Assembly (NCBI RefSeq): GCF_029379315.1
Contig: NZ_JAQYWQ010000036.1
Span: 1-52,830, forward strand
Source: Nostoc sp. S13
GTDB lineage: Bacteria > Cyanobacteriota > Cyanobacteriia > Cyanobacteriales > Nostocaceae
Reading direction: 5' to 3'
DNA length: 52,830 nt
Shown here in pieces: positions 34,415-42,909 of the stretch. Position 1 is the stretch's first letter; each line of letters starts with the position of its first letter. Made by a program: the position numbers and the translations under genes. A model generated the notes under the pieces. The model searched no databases. It was not told where the DNA came from and saw nothing but the letters and a program-made list of their open reading frames with translations.

Positions 34415-36235
34415 ATGCAGCAGTATTCAAGCTTACCAGACCAGAACTCACAGATAGATGCAACGCCAAAAGTTTTGACAACAATTGAGCAACTTCGTAC
34501 ACAGCTGTGGTTGGAGAGCAGCTTGAACCAGTTGCAAAGTCGCCTTAATGATTGCCTGCTTTCTGCTTGTAAAACTGTCCCACAGGCAGAAGTCGCACAA
34601 GCGGAAGTTTTCCAAACTGTGCTTGACGAGATTAACAGTGCTGTTCACAGCAGTAATCTGGCGCTTACAGATTCTGCTGTAGGTATCGTTCTGTTTGAAC
34701 CACAAGAAACTATTGCCACAGTTTGCTATGTTTCTCCTTCTCCATCCGCAAACTCACAACCTTTATTTCTAGAAGTGCTGACAGCAGAAAAAAAGCTGCT
34801 GTTGAGATTGCAAGAGGTTATAGAAGTCGAAGATTTGCAACAGCTTGAGAATCAACAGCCACCGAGCGCTTGGCCATTAGCTGATGATTCTGGCAGTGTC
34901 ATGGGCTGGCTAATTATCGCCACAACGCCCCTAAACTGCGATCGGGAGTCGCTGATAGAATCACAGGCTCAACTCAGATCACAATTGATGGCAAGGTCTG
35001 CCATGCACTGTACGACAGCCTTGCGACAACTTAGGCACATCCTATCTTGGCAGCAACGGTATGAACACTTAAGTAGCTCTAATCAAGAATTGGAGCGCAC
35101 CAATCAACTAAAAAATCAGTTTCTGGCAAATACTAGTCACGAAATTCGCACACCGCTTAGTTCTATAATGCTGTCTAGCAACCTGCTTTTAGCCCCAGGG
35201 TACGAACCAACTAGAGAACGCCAGCAAGAGTATTTAAATATCATTCAGTCTAGCGGCAAGCACTTGCTAGCTCTAATTAATGATATTTTGGATCTCTCTA
35301 AAATTGAAGCAAATCAGCTGGATGTGCACTGGGAAACAATAGATGTGAGGCTGTTGTGTATCAATGTTTTGGCGCTGGTGAAAGAGAAAGCCGCTAATAA
35401 AGGTTTGAGACTGTACGTAGAAATTCACCCTAATATTACAACCCTAGTAGCCGACTCCTTACGACTCAAGCAAATGCTGTTGAATTTACTCTTCAATGCC
35501 CTAAAGTTTACCAGTAAAGGAAGTGTTGGCATAGAGGTTGCTCCTAAAGGTGAATTTGGGCATTTTACAGTTTGGGATACTGGCACTGGCATTTCCCAAG
35601 AAGACCAAGCTCTACTGTTTCAACCCTATTTCCAAATTGCCAAGGCTGTAGCTGATGGTGTTGAAGGTACTGGTTTGGGTTTAGTAGTGACTCGGAAACT
35701 CGCCCAAATTCAGGGTGGTTCTGTGAAAGTGGAATCGGAAGTAGATAAAGGCTCCCGTTTTACCCTCGTACTTCCCCTGAAGCAAGAGGCGGGAGTGGTG
35801 GGAGATGAGGGAGTAGAGGAAGCAAAATTTTCCTCATCTCCTCTGCCTTTCACCCCTAGTTCCTGTGTAAACATTTTGCTGGTAGAAAATGACTTACCCA
35901 ACGCTCATTTGATGCAAATTTATCTACATAAGTTGGGATATCAGGTGACTTGGGCCAAGAATGCTAGTCAGATGTGGGCTGCTCTAACACAATTAGACCC
36001 AGCAGTGATTTTAATGGATGTCTACCTCGCAGATGGAAATGGTCTTGAGTTGGTGCAACAACTGCGAGAAAATCCGCAATATGCAGCGATTCCGATAATT
36101 ATCCAAACAGCAATGGCGATGAAAGGCGATCGCGAAATTTGTTTAGCATCTGGAGTAAATGACTATATTTCTAAACCGATTGATTTAATACTTTTAGCCA
36201 GTCTGGTGGCTAAATACAGCATAGCGCCAACCTAA
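34415..36235 (+). CDS. Hybrid sensor histidine kinase
   Basis: A 606-residue soluble hybrid kinase. Residues about 20-200 form a degenerate GAF-like sensor. A helical linker is followed by HisKA (FLANTSHEIRTPLSS, phosphorylatable His242) and HATPase_c (N box LLNLLFNALKFTS, G1 WDTGTGIS, G2 GTGLGLVVTRKLA). After a short Gly/Val/Glu linker comes a receiver domain (about 480-606, VNILLVEND; Asp535 in ILMDVYLAD; Lys587 in YISKPI). The receiver's acidic pair is Glu-Asn with an Asp next. The frame opens with TTG-ACC before the ATG at 34415, which was chosen. The signal and output partner are unknown. No response regulator is adjacent. Confidence 0.9.
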   Translation: MQQYSSLPDQNSQIDATPKVLTTIEQLRTQLWLESSLNQLQSRLNDCLLSACKTVPQAEVAQAEVFQTVLDEINSAVHSSNLALTDSAVGIVLFEPQETIATVCYVSPSPSANSQPLFLEVLTAEKKLLLRLQEVIEVEDLQQLENQQPPSAWPLADDSGSVMGWLIIATTPLNCDRESLIESQAQLRSQLMARSAMHCTTALRQLRHILSWQQRYEHLSSSNQELERTNQLKNQFLANTSHEIRTPLSSIMLSSNLLLAPGYEPTRERQQEYLNIIQSSGKHLLALINDILDLSKIEANQLDVHWETIDVRLLCINVLALVKEKAANKGLRLYVEIHPNITTLVADSLRLKQMLLNLLFNALKFTSKGSVGIEVAPKGEFGHFTVWDTGTGISQEDQALLFQPYFQIAKAVADGVEGTGLGLVVTRKLAQIQGGSVKVESEVDKGSRFTLVLPLKQEAGVVGDEGVEEAKFSSSPLPFTPSSCVNILLVENDLPNAHLMQIYLHKLGYQVTWAKNASQMWAALTQLDPAVILMDVYLADGNGLELVQQLRENPQYAAIPIIIQTAMAMKGDREICLASGVNDYISKPIDLILLASLVAKYSIAPT

Positions 36236-36385
36236 AGCGAAATTTGTTCAGTCGGCGGAGTGTCAAACAGTATGTATAATATCGTTAATTTTAAAAAACA
36301 ACATAGGCGAACTATATTATCATTTTAATCAGCCAGCAGGAATACATTTAACAATCTGCTATGAACTACTTTTTTCAAGAAGCTG

Positions 36386-36820
36386 ATGTTCATGCTATTA
36401 CGTAAATTTTTTGCCATTACCACAATGACTCTGTTAGCTTCCAGCATCATCTATGCTAAGGATGCATCTGAGTCAATTGCTACTGCTCCTTTACCAGCCA
36501 ATTTGGATGGGATATGGAACTATACAAACAGCTTTATAGGAAGTCCTTGCTATGTACAAGGTGGTTGCACAATCCAGATTACAGGCAATGCAGGTAAATA
36601 TATTTTACCTAGTGGCAATACTTCCCTATTTCTGATTGATGTTTATTCGACTCCTAATCGCGGCAAGCCAGTCATTACTATTGTTCAGACTGCACAGCCA
36701 GGAACGCCAATTACTTATAATGCCGCTCTTATCGGTAGATTAAATGACCCTCAAACGATTACTGGGTTTTTAATAGATGTTGATAATGACCGAGGTACAT
36801 TTACATTGAAAAAGCAATAA
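36386..36820 (+). CDS. Small secreted hypothetical protein
   Basis: A 144-residue exported protein with signal peptide MFMLLRKFFAITTMTLLASSIIYA. The mature region (about 120 residues) is beta-rich with two close cysteines (SPCYVQGGCTIQIT), the pattern LDGIWNYTNSF and a final FLIDVDNDRGTFTLKK. I do not recognise a family. The lipocalin-like start (DGIWNYT) suggests a small ligand-binding barrel, but that is a guess. It is preceded by 150 bp of AT-rich sequence and is probably monocistronic. Confidence 0.7.
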   Translation: MFMLLRKFFAITTMTLLASSIIYAKDASESIATAPLPANLDGIWNYTNSFIGSPCYVQGGCTIQITGNAGKYILPSGNTSLFLIDVYSTPNRGKPVITIVQTAQPGTPITYNAALIGRLNDPQTITGFLIDVDNDRGTFTLKKQ

Positions 36821-37039
36821 ATTTCTGATGATTGGTGTTGTTGCCCGAATGAGTAGAAATGGTAAATCTCTGTCAGGAATTTTTGGTTGAAAAGCCGAGG
36901 TTTCTTTCCTAGAAAACGGTGTTGCTTGATTTTGCGGCTGTTGATTGACTTCTGCTGAGTTTTTCTGTTGTCACTGCTGCTGTTTTTATTAGAATGGAAT
37001 TTGCAGGGTGCTATGGGGCTTTAACAGGATTTGCCAATT

Positions 37040-37867
37040 ATGCTGACAGAAAAATTTGAGCAATTAAAAAGCTTATTTAAAGAAATGGAGCAGGCGTTGA
37101 TTGCCTACTCTGGAGGCGTTGACAGCACTTTGGTTGCCAAAATTGCTTTTGATGTGTTGGGCGATCGCGCTTTGGCTGTCACTGCTGTTTCTCCTTCGCT
37201 ATTACCAGAAGAATTGGAAGACGCCAAAATTCAAGCTGCAACGATTGGGATTCCTCATAAAATCGTCCAGACTTACGAGATGGAAAATCCCAATTACACC
37301 TCTAACCCTGTTAATCGCTGTTATTTTTGTAAAAGTGAGTTGCACGATACTCTCAAACCTTTAGCCTTAGAGTTGGGTTATCCCTATGTAGTGGATGGGG
37401 TGAATGCCGATGATTTGCATGATTATCGCCCAGGAATTCAGGCGGCTAAGGAAAGAGGAGCGCGATCGCCTTTAGCAGAAGTCGGTGTCACCAAAGTTGA
37501 AGTTCGCCAAATTTCGCAACAACTCGGTTTACCTTGGTGGGATAAACCTGCTCAACCTTGCCTCAGTTCCCGGTTTCCCTACGGTGAAGAAATTACTGTC
37601 GCTAAGTTGCAACGAGTCGGTAGAGGAGAAATTTTTCTGCGTAAACTAGGTTGGCAGAATTTGCGGGTGCGTTCAGAAGGGGATACAGCACGCATTGAAT
37701 TACCAGCAGAACAAATTAAAGAGTTTGTATTAATTACGGATTTACAAACATTAGTTTCGGCATTTCAAGATTTTGGATTTATCTACGTAACCTTAGATTT
37801 GGAAGGTTATCGCAGTGGTAAGTTAAATCAGGTTTTGAATCGAGAACCTTTGGGCGCTAAACTATAG
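37040..37867 (+). CDS. larE: LarE-type ATP-dependent sacrificial sulfurtransferase
   Basis: A PP-loop ATPase of the LarE family (about 275 residues), which in lactobacilli sulfurises the nickel-pincer cofactor of lactate racemase by sacrificing its own cysteine sulfur. The PP-loop is ALIAYSGGVDSTLVAKIA, the middle has NRCYFCKSELHDTL and VVDGVNADDLHDYRPG, and the sulfur-donor cysteine region is AQPCLSSRFPYGEEIT. The C-terminal half (about 190-275) is a typical LarE tail. The frame opens at TTG 37031, but the ATG at 37040 is preferred. No LarA/B/C is in the window, so the substrate here is uncertain. It overlaps the 3' end of the radical SAM gene tail-to-tail by 11 bp. Confidence 0.88.
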   Translation: MLTEKFEQLKSLFKEMEQALIAYSGGVDSTLVAKIAFDVLGDRALAVTAVSPSLLPEELEDAKIQAATIGIPHKIVQTYEMENPNYTSNPVNRCYFCKSELHDTLKPLALELGYPYVVDGVNADDLHDYRPGIQAAKERGARSPLAEVGVTKVEVRQISQQLGLPWWDKPAQPCLSSRFPYGEEITVAKLQRVGRGEIFLRKLGWQNLRVRSEGDTARIELPAEQIKEFVLITDLQTLVSAFQDFGFIYVTLDLEGYRSGKLNQVLNREPLGAKL

Positions 37868-38921
37868 CATTTTCCTGGACTGTAGACACGGTTGTGTTGT
37901 TTTCATCTACCTCACTTGTCTTCGCCAACTGCATCAGTGTCTCATACCAATCGGTAATCGGCAGATCGGCAGGTGCTGTTAGCTCTTGATAAACGTGTTG
38001 GCAGAGTTCTCGAAAAGCCCGGTAGCGCTCTTGACGCCAATGCTTAGTGAGTTCGCCCAGAGATGCCTCATTAAGATTTCCTAGAGCATAATTGCGGTCA
38101 AAGCCATGTTGCATTGGCACGACTGTCCCATCTGCTTCGATAATTAGGGGCGATATGAGGTCAGCAAAGCTATAGTCTTGCTCATTTATTAGGGATTTGT
38201 CTGCAAAAAAGCTATCGGGATTTGAACGCAGCAAATCTTGGTGAGTTAAATCAATCTGAATAAACAGCTTGTGACCAAGGGCTTCTCGCAGACGCGTGGC
38301 TTTTAGGTAAGCATAGGATAAAATGCTCGGATTGGGTCTATATCCGACGAGGCTTTGACTAGCGTGTCCAACTTCCGCAAGTGGATGAATCTGCAATAAT
38401 TTCGCCCCTTGCTCCAAGGCGAAGTTCGCAACCCAGTCTAACTCTCGAAAATTTTGTTTTGTGAGTGTAAAAATAAACCCGAATGGGATACCTGATTGGC
38501 GAACCCCTTCCAGTCGAGCCGCCATTTTTTCAAAAGCTTGCTCTGAAGAACGCATACGGTTATGGGAGGCTGGCATTCCATCAAGACTAATGGCGAGTAC
38601 ATCAACCGCTCCAGTCAGCTGCTCTAAGTGTCGCTCGTCCAAGAGTATACCGTTGGAAGTAACTGTTGTCCGCATCTTGCATTGATGAGCCTGTTTTAGC
38701 AGTTCGGGCAGAGGTTTGTAGACAAGGGGTTCTCCTCCTGAAAAGCTGGCAATGGTATACCCTTGTTCACTTGCATCGGTAATTGTTTGTAAAAGGAGTG
38801 GGACACTGAGTTGGTCACGCTCCTCCGGGCTGGAAGAAGAGTAACAATGGAGACAGCGCAGATTGCACCGTCTGGATGGGTGGATTTGCAGAATGCGGTT
38901 AAACTTTCCAGTAGGTGTCAT
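37857..38921 (-). CDS. Radical SAM protein with degenerate SPASM/twitch-like end
   Basis: A 354-residue radical SAM enzyme: the cluster motif Cys19-x3-Cys23-x2-Cys26 (CNLRCLHC), SAM-binding ASFSGGEPL, TTVTSNGILLD and LAISLDGMPASHNRMR. The C-terminal region has the layout of a SPASM/twitch domain (LISPLIIEADGTVVPMQHG, YALGNLNEASLGEL), but the cysteines expected in VPC... are missing (VPMQHG) and only one Cys remains (ELCQHV). So no extra Fe-S cluster is evident. Enzymes of this shape often modify ribosomal peptides. A 75-residue peptide with a Gly-Gly leader lies upstream in the same direction (39242-39469). TTGGAGTTAGTAAGCAT sets the start. Its 3' end overlaps larE by 11 bp. Confidence 0.88.
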   Translation of the reverse strand: MTPTGKFNRILQIHPSRRCNLRCLHCYSSSSPEERDQLSVPLLLQTITDASEQGYTIASFSGGEPLVYKPLPELLKQAHQCKMRTTVTSNGILLDERHLEQLTGAVDVLAISLDGMPASHNRMRSSEQAFEKMAARLEGVRQSGIPFGFIFTLTKQNFRELDWVANFALEQGAKLLQIHPLAEVGHASQSLVGYRPNPSILSYAYLKATRLREALGHKLFIQIDLTHQDLLRSNPDSFFADKSLINEQDYSFADLISPLIIEADGTVVPMQHGFDRNYALGNLNEASLGELTKHWRQERYRAFRELCQHVYQELTAPADLPITDWYETLMQLAKTSEVDENNTTVSTVQENAIV

Positions 38922-39241
38922 ATGCTTACTAACTCCAATTACTCTTTCTGATCTAAAACTCTATAGAAGCTTTGCAAAAGTACCGTTTGCAATAGACCTC
39001 TTGCAAAAATAATTCATGGTATAATGATAAATTTTAAAATTTGCGCTCCGTTTGAATCAGACATACCAATGAGGTAATAAAAGTTCTCTGCATCGATTTG
39101 GATGTGCATTTTTAACAAAATTTTTAATCATACCACAAAATAATTTTGCAAGAGGTCTAATGGTTAAGAGAACGATTAAAGGGTAAGGATAAAAAGGAAA
39201 ATTCCATCGCTACCCCTCTTCCCTGACTTCTGGAACAAGTC
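38922..39241. other. Spacer between candidate precursor peptide and radical SAM gene
   Basis: There is no gene. Most of it is a MITE (38993-39159). The outer parts hold a leader to the rSAM gene (38922-38992) and a short tail after the peptide gene. Confidence 0.5.
38993..39159. mobile_element. MITE inserted between peptide and radical SAM genes
   Basis: The ends TAGACCTCTTGCAAAAATAA (left) and the inverted TTATTTTG/CAAAATAATTTTGCA...AGAGGTCTA (right) make a 167-bp element with subterminal complementarity (ATGGTATAATGAT versus ATCATACCA). It has no open frame. It appears to be a non-autonomous element that separates the two genes of the putative RiPP locus. Confidence 0.7.
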
Positions 39242-39469
39242 TTAGAATCCTAACCCCTGCTGAGGGATAGCTATAGGAGGGATAGCTATAGAGATATCTA
39301 GCCCTTTCTTGAGGATATAAATGGCGGGAACCCCATTAGGAAAAGGCTTTAAGATGGAGTATGAGTAAGAAGGTAATCCTCCTCCTTTCAACTCTTCTAG
39401 TTCTTCTGGGGTCAGATCGATAAACAATTCGTCGCCTTGAATGTCTTGTCCTTCCAGACGGTTTTCCAT
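39242..39469 (-). CDS. Candidate RiPP precursor peptide with Gly-Gly leader
   Basis: A 75-residue peptide. The first 30 residues form an acidic leader, MENRLEGQDIQGDELFIDLT then PEELEELKGG, where LTPEELEELKGG is the leader pattern that ends at a double glycine in many bacterial exported peptides. The remaining 45 residues (GLPSYSYSILKPFPNGVPAI, YILKKGLDIS, then IAIPPIAIPQQGLGF) form a core with few charges, no Cys, several Pro/Ile/Tyr, and an IAIP repeat. The frame extends to 39547, but ATG 39467-39469 has AGGAG 8 bp upstream and starts the leader. The radical SAM gene follows in the same direction after a MITE. The precursor role is inferred from leader shape and context. Confidence 0.7.
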   Translation of the reverse strand: MENRLEGQDIQGDELFIDLTPEELEELKGGGLPSYSYSILKPFPNGVPAIYILKKGLDISIAIPPIAIPQQGLGF

Positions 39470-39722
39470 GATATTCTCCTCTGTTTTTACACTAAGTGCG
39501 TAGACATCGCTGATTTCTGTGAGCGATCTGCACAGGTTTAATTTCATTCCTCTCTGAGGAACTTACGCAAATTTACTATTGAATTTATAAATATTTATAT
39601 TTACAGGCACTATTTGGCAGCCTATCTACGCAATTTCAGAATTCACTAACTTATGGTGATGCGTTCGCCTCTGGCGATGGCTTCGCCAACGCTCCAAGTT
39701 TCGGCAAAGCGATCGCTCAATT
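39470..39722. repeat. Spacer with repeat words
   Basis: Upstream region of the peptide gene, plus GATGCGTTCGCCTCTGGCG and GATGGCTTCGCCAACGCTCC repeats and a HIP1 site (about 39710). No gene is supported. The frame at 39653-39847 is an artefact of the repeats and of the gene on the other strand. Confidence 0.45.
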
Positions 39723-40784
39723 CTAACGCTGAGTCAGCTTGTATTCTATCTGCTGTAGTGCCGATCGCCACACATCATATCCCTCTTGAGACAGGTGCAA
39801 CCCATCTGTGGTCAACTCTGGACGCAAATTACCTTCCATATCCGTAAACCAGCTATAAATATTTAGATAATTAGCGCCTTCTTTTTTGGCAATAATGGTT
39901 AATTGTATGTTGATGTGACGAATGCGGTTATTGGAAACCTTTGGTAGGCGAGTAGGCAAAATTGATTCCACAATGATTTGAGCTTGTGGGTGAGTCTGCC
40001 GTAGGCGGCGGATAATTCGGCGATAATTACGCAAAATTGTTTCATCACTAGCGCCTTTTCGTAAGTCGTTAATCCCAGCCATGATGTAAATTACATTTGG
40101 CCGCGTTGCCGAAAATGCCCCTAATCTTTTTAAAACACCACTGGAAGTATCTCCAGATATGCCTTGATTCAGCCACAATTTCCCAGCAGGCAGTTTTTCT
40201 CTAGGAAACCACATGCTTAAAGAATCACCAACTAAGATACTTAGATGATTTGTACCTTGACCTTGAGCGATCGCTCTAGCTTCTAAAGCTAATAAACTTT
40301 TCCAGTCGTCATAAGTTAATTGACGTTTCTTGATCGACTCCCACAAAGATTGCAAATTATCACTATCGACGCGTGTATAAATCTGACCTGTTTTCAGAGC
40401 CGCCAATCTTTGGTAGTAAAGTTGATTGCCGGATGTCAGTGAGAGACTAGCTGCTTGACCGGTGGAGTTAAGTACTGACTCTGTTGGCGCTGGTAATTCC
40501 TGACTGCCGGTTTCTGCTAAGGAGATATCAACGCTCTTGACATTCTTCTCACCTACTGTTAGCTGCGAACTTTTTAGGGGTTGCAACACTTGGCCGCTGA
40601 GTTCTGGTAAGGAGAGATCAACGCTCTTGATAATTTTTGTACTGACTATTGTCTGCGAACCCTGTCTTAAATCCCACAGGAATCGAGAATTTTCTGGCAG
40701 GACAATCGACAGATGTGGAAGAGCCGATGCCGGTATTGCCAATCCTGTTAACAAACCTGCTGCCAACAGATAAGGGTCCTTCAT
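39723..40784 (-). CDS. SGNH/GDSL-type hydrolase, exported
   Basis: A 353-residue exported hydrolase. N-terminal signal (MKDPYLLAAGLLTGLAIPASA), then a spacer with repeated KSVDLSL/KSVDISL units, then a C-terminal SGNH domain (about 185-353): block I VGDSLSMWF (Ser nucleophile), block II NQGISGDTSSG, block III GINDLRKGA and block V TDGLHLSQEGY (catalytic Asp/His). Members are esterases acting on lipids or acylated glycans; the substrate is unknown. It is transcribed towards the candidate precursor peptide but is 253 bp from it. A GAGGAGAG ribosome site precedes the ATG. Confidence 0.87.
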   Translation of the reverse strand: MKDPYLLAAGLLTGLAIPASALPHLSIVLPENSRFLWDLRQGSQTIVSTKIIKSVDLSLPELSGQVLQPLKSSQLTVGEKNVKSVDISLAETGSQELPAPTESVLNSTGQAASLSLTSGNQLYYQRLAALKTGQIYTRVDSDNLQSLWESIKKRQLTYDDWKSLLALEARAIAQGQGTNHLSILVGDSLSMWFPREKLPAGKLWLNQGISGDTSSGVLKRLGAFSATRPNVIYIMAGINDLRKGASDETILRNYRRIIRRLRQTHPQAQIIVESILPTRLPKVSNNRIRHINIQLTIIAKKEGANYLNIYSWFTDMEGNLRPELTTDGLHLSQEGYDVWRSALQQIEYKLTQR

Positions 40785-41325
40785 CGTTTTGTCTCTCCTC
40801 TACTCACTGCTTTTCCCTATGACAGCATTAGTTGCCTTTATTCAGGAAAATTTTACTTCTCTTAAGTTATTATTCTTATTTACGCTGTGTAGTTCTGTAA
40901 AGGGTGTTCACAATATTATATTTGACAATTTACGATCTCTTTAAAGTACGGTTTTATCAGTGGTATACTAGTCTGGTTTATGAGAATACTTCTACTGAAA
41001 GCACTGTTGTCATCAGCCGACTACTTTCCCTAACTCAGTTGTCACAAATATTGCAAGTGTTTGCAATCTCAGCGATTACTGAGTGATTTTTGAGTATCTC
41101 AGGACAGAGGTTTTTGCTTTTGATGTTGCTAATATTAAGAAATAACCATTTGATTTTAGGTTTCCAGATTTCAGTAAATTGTGGCGATCGCATGAGAGTT
41201 TGCTAGACCAAGCCGTTTCTCTACGAACGCGAATAGCGTAGCTTGCTTGTATTGCAGGAGTACACGTCTACGCTTTTTAATTTCTCATCTGAAATTGAGC
41301 GGTGCAAAGGCATCACTTATCAAAT
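40785..41325. other. Intergenic region
   Basis: AT-rich sequence with a 60-codon frame (40904-41086) lacking any recognisable feature, and a short repeat (TCTCTACGAACGCGAATAGC, about 41218). No gene is supported. Confidence 0.4.
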
Positions 41326-41537
41326 ATGGGATTAGTCAGATTAAAGATTCGAGAACTAGCACCATAGAAAGGATGGACGCTAAAAAACTTTCTCACCGTT
41401 CTGGGGTAATTTACAGCACAGTTAGAAGTTATCAGTGTCGTCTCAAAATGACAACAGTTGACTTTACTGCCATTCACAAATTAGCTCACACCTTTGATGT
41501 GACGATTGAAGACTTAGTAGAAATTCTAGAGGAATAG
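41326..41537 (+). pseudogene. XRE-family HTH regulator, broken by nonsense and frameshift
   Basis: The start ATG at 41326 gives MGLVRLKIRELAP and then an in-frame TAG (41365-41367) where a Gln codon is expected. The reading continues KGWTLK, and then the frame must change in the A-rich run near 41382-41387 to recover SHRSGVIYSTVRSYQCRLKM, then TTVDFTAIHKLAHTFDVTIE and DLVEILEE. Together these match the roughly 70-residue cyanobacterial XRE-type DNA-binding proteins (MGLVRLKIRELA...VEDLVEILEE). Translation could restart at ATG 41373, but that would miss helix 1. It is very likely inactive. Confidence 0.75.
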
Positions 41538-41968
41538 GCAAAACTTTAACTGTTAAGAATATTAATATCATACGATGTGTGTCCTCAATCAGCAAGTATC
41601 CAGTTTGCCATACTGAGAAGAAAGAGAACTCACTCAAAAAAGAGCTTAGACCCCCAATCAAAAATGTTTAGGAGAACTCTAGAGTCATCTATAGCACTAC
41701 TAGACACTATACCCCTTATGCTGGGACGAAAAAAGTTAAATTTATTTTCATCTACAAGTAAACTCTTACATTTGATGCAATGATTGAGGGTTTGATATAG
41801 ATTGCCCAGCGCTGAGAACCGTTGTTGTCTATATACCTAATTTAAAATTTATGTTTACTCGTTGAAGTATGAGTTGAAACACATTTAAATTAAGTTTTAA
41901 CTCTAGAGAATAACCTCATTAGAAGTGCTAATATTTAGGCTGAATCATTAGTGTTTTTCTTTTATTCC
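41538..41968. other. Intergenic region
   Basis: Low-complexity AT-rich DNA. A 68-codon frame (41577-41783) has no recognisable feature and is not called. No repeat element was identified. Confidence 0.35.
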
Positions 41969-42163
41969 GTGGCTAGAGCTAGTACAGCGATTGGTGTCAG
42001 TCCCATTATTAAGGAGATTGTGCAAAAACAGGCACATTCGACGCGTTTAACCCTGAAAGAAGTTATTCTTATGGGGATGTTAGCGATTGATCACCTTGAT
42101 GATCAAGGTCGTCAACAGCTAGCGGATCAAGTTCATCAAATGCAGGTGAATGGAGAAATTTAA
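41969..42163 (+). CDS. Small hypothetical protein
   Basis: A 64-residue soluble protein from a GTG at 41969 (MARASTAIGVSPIIKEIVQK, then QAHSTRLTLKEVILMGMLAI, then DHLDDQGRQQLADQVHQMQV). It is predicted to be all helical. I do not recognise the family. The composition and the helix pattern look like a real small protein, perhaps a small DNA- or protein-binding helical bundle. The frame opens at 41951 with another GTG. It follows the broken XRE regulator by 430 bp, and no operon partner is evident. Confidence 0.5.
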   Translation: MARASTAIGVSPIIKEIVQKQAHSTRLTLKEVILMGMLAIDHLDDQGRQQLADQVHQMQVNGEI

Positions 42164-42909
42164 TTGAGTCGTTATGAGTTATGAGTTATAAATCTTAACT
42201 CATAACTTCTGACTCTTTGCTTAATTTGTTTATTGGCTAAATCGATAACGACTTACCATTAAATAATCCTGATTAATTTCAAAAGATATCCATCGGCGTT
42301 GCAGCGATCGGATCTACGATAAATGGATACTGCTGTATTACTTGTTTAAAATTTCTTCGTCACAGCAAAATACTTTCTTCATTACACAGAAATTGACGGC
42401 AGTTGTAGGTTACTTGAGTAAAAAGTAATGTACCTCCTACTATCTTAGCTATGCGCGATTCCATAGATAATTTGTTAATTTATCGAACAGAATTCAGGAG
42501 TCAAGAGTCAGAATTCAGTTGGGTATTCTGTACGACTGGTGGATGAATAATCGGCGTTTTTGCACCCTCACCAAATTTTCTTGTTTTGTGGTCTTCAATC
42601 AGTCGCGGGTCTGAATCCCCGACTGATAGCGTCACGCTTTCTCGTGTCCGCGAGCGTCTTGATTCTGACTCCTGAATTCTGACTTCTGAATTCTTCTTCA
42701 AACACCATTGATTAAGATGATATTTGTTCATCTATCATTGTTGTGAGAGCTGAAATACGTAGAATTGTTGGTGATGATTTTAAAAGGATGATTGTGGATG
42801 TTGGATTACCCTGCGGGAAGAAAGCTACGTTCCTCAACCCAACATACTAGCTGACAAAAAGTCACAGATTAGCTATAAAATAAAGAGAAATCAATCAAAG
42901 TGGGTGTTT
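42164..42909. repeat. Repeat-rich intergenic region
   Basis: It contains GAGTTATGAGTTATAAATC/TAACTCATAACTTC inverted repeats (42173-42207), and a larger inverted arrangement where GAGTCAAGAGTCAGAATTCAG (near 42500) faces TTCTGACTCCTGAATTCTGA (near 42662). A minus-strand frame between those arms (42501-42731) is probably repeat-derived. A GGATGTTGGATTACCCTGCG palindrome near 42800 is another dispersed type. No gene is supported. Confidence 0.5.

Noticed and set aside
40904..41086. 60-codon plus-strand frame
   Set aside because: It is AT-rich, has no ribosome site and no recognisable features.
42501..42731. 76-codon minus-strand frame (SDPRLIEDHKTRKFGEGAK segment)
   Set aside because: It sits between inverted repeat arms with no start context, and both ends are made of repeat sequence. 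I could not support a gene, although the middle might be a relic.
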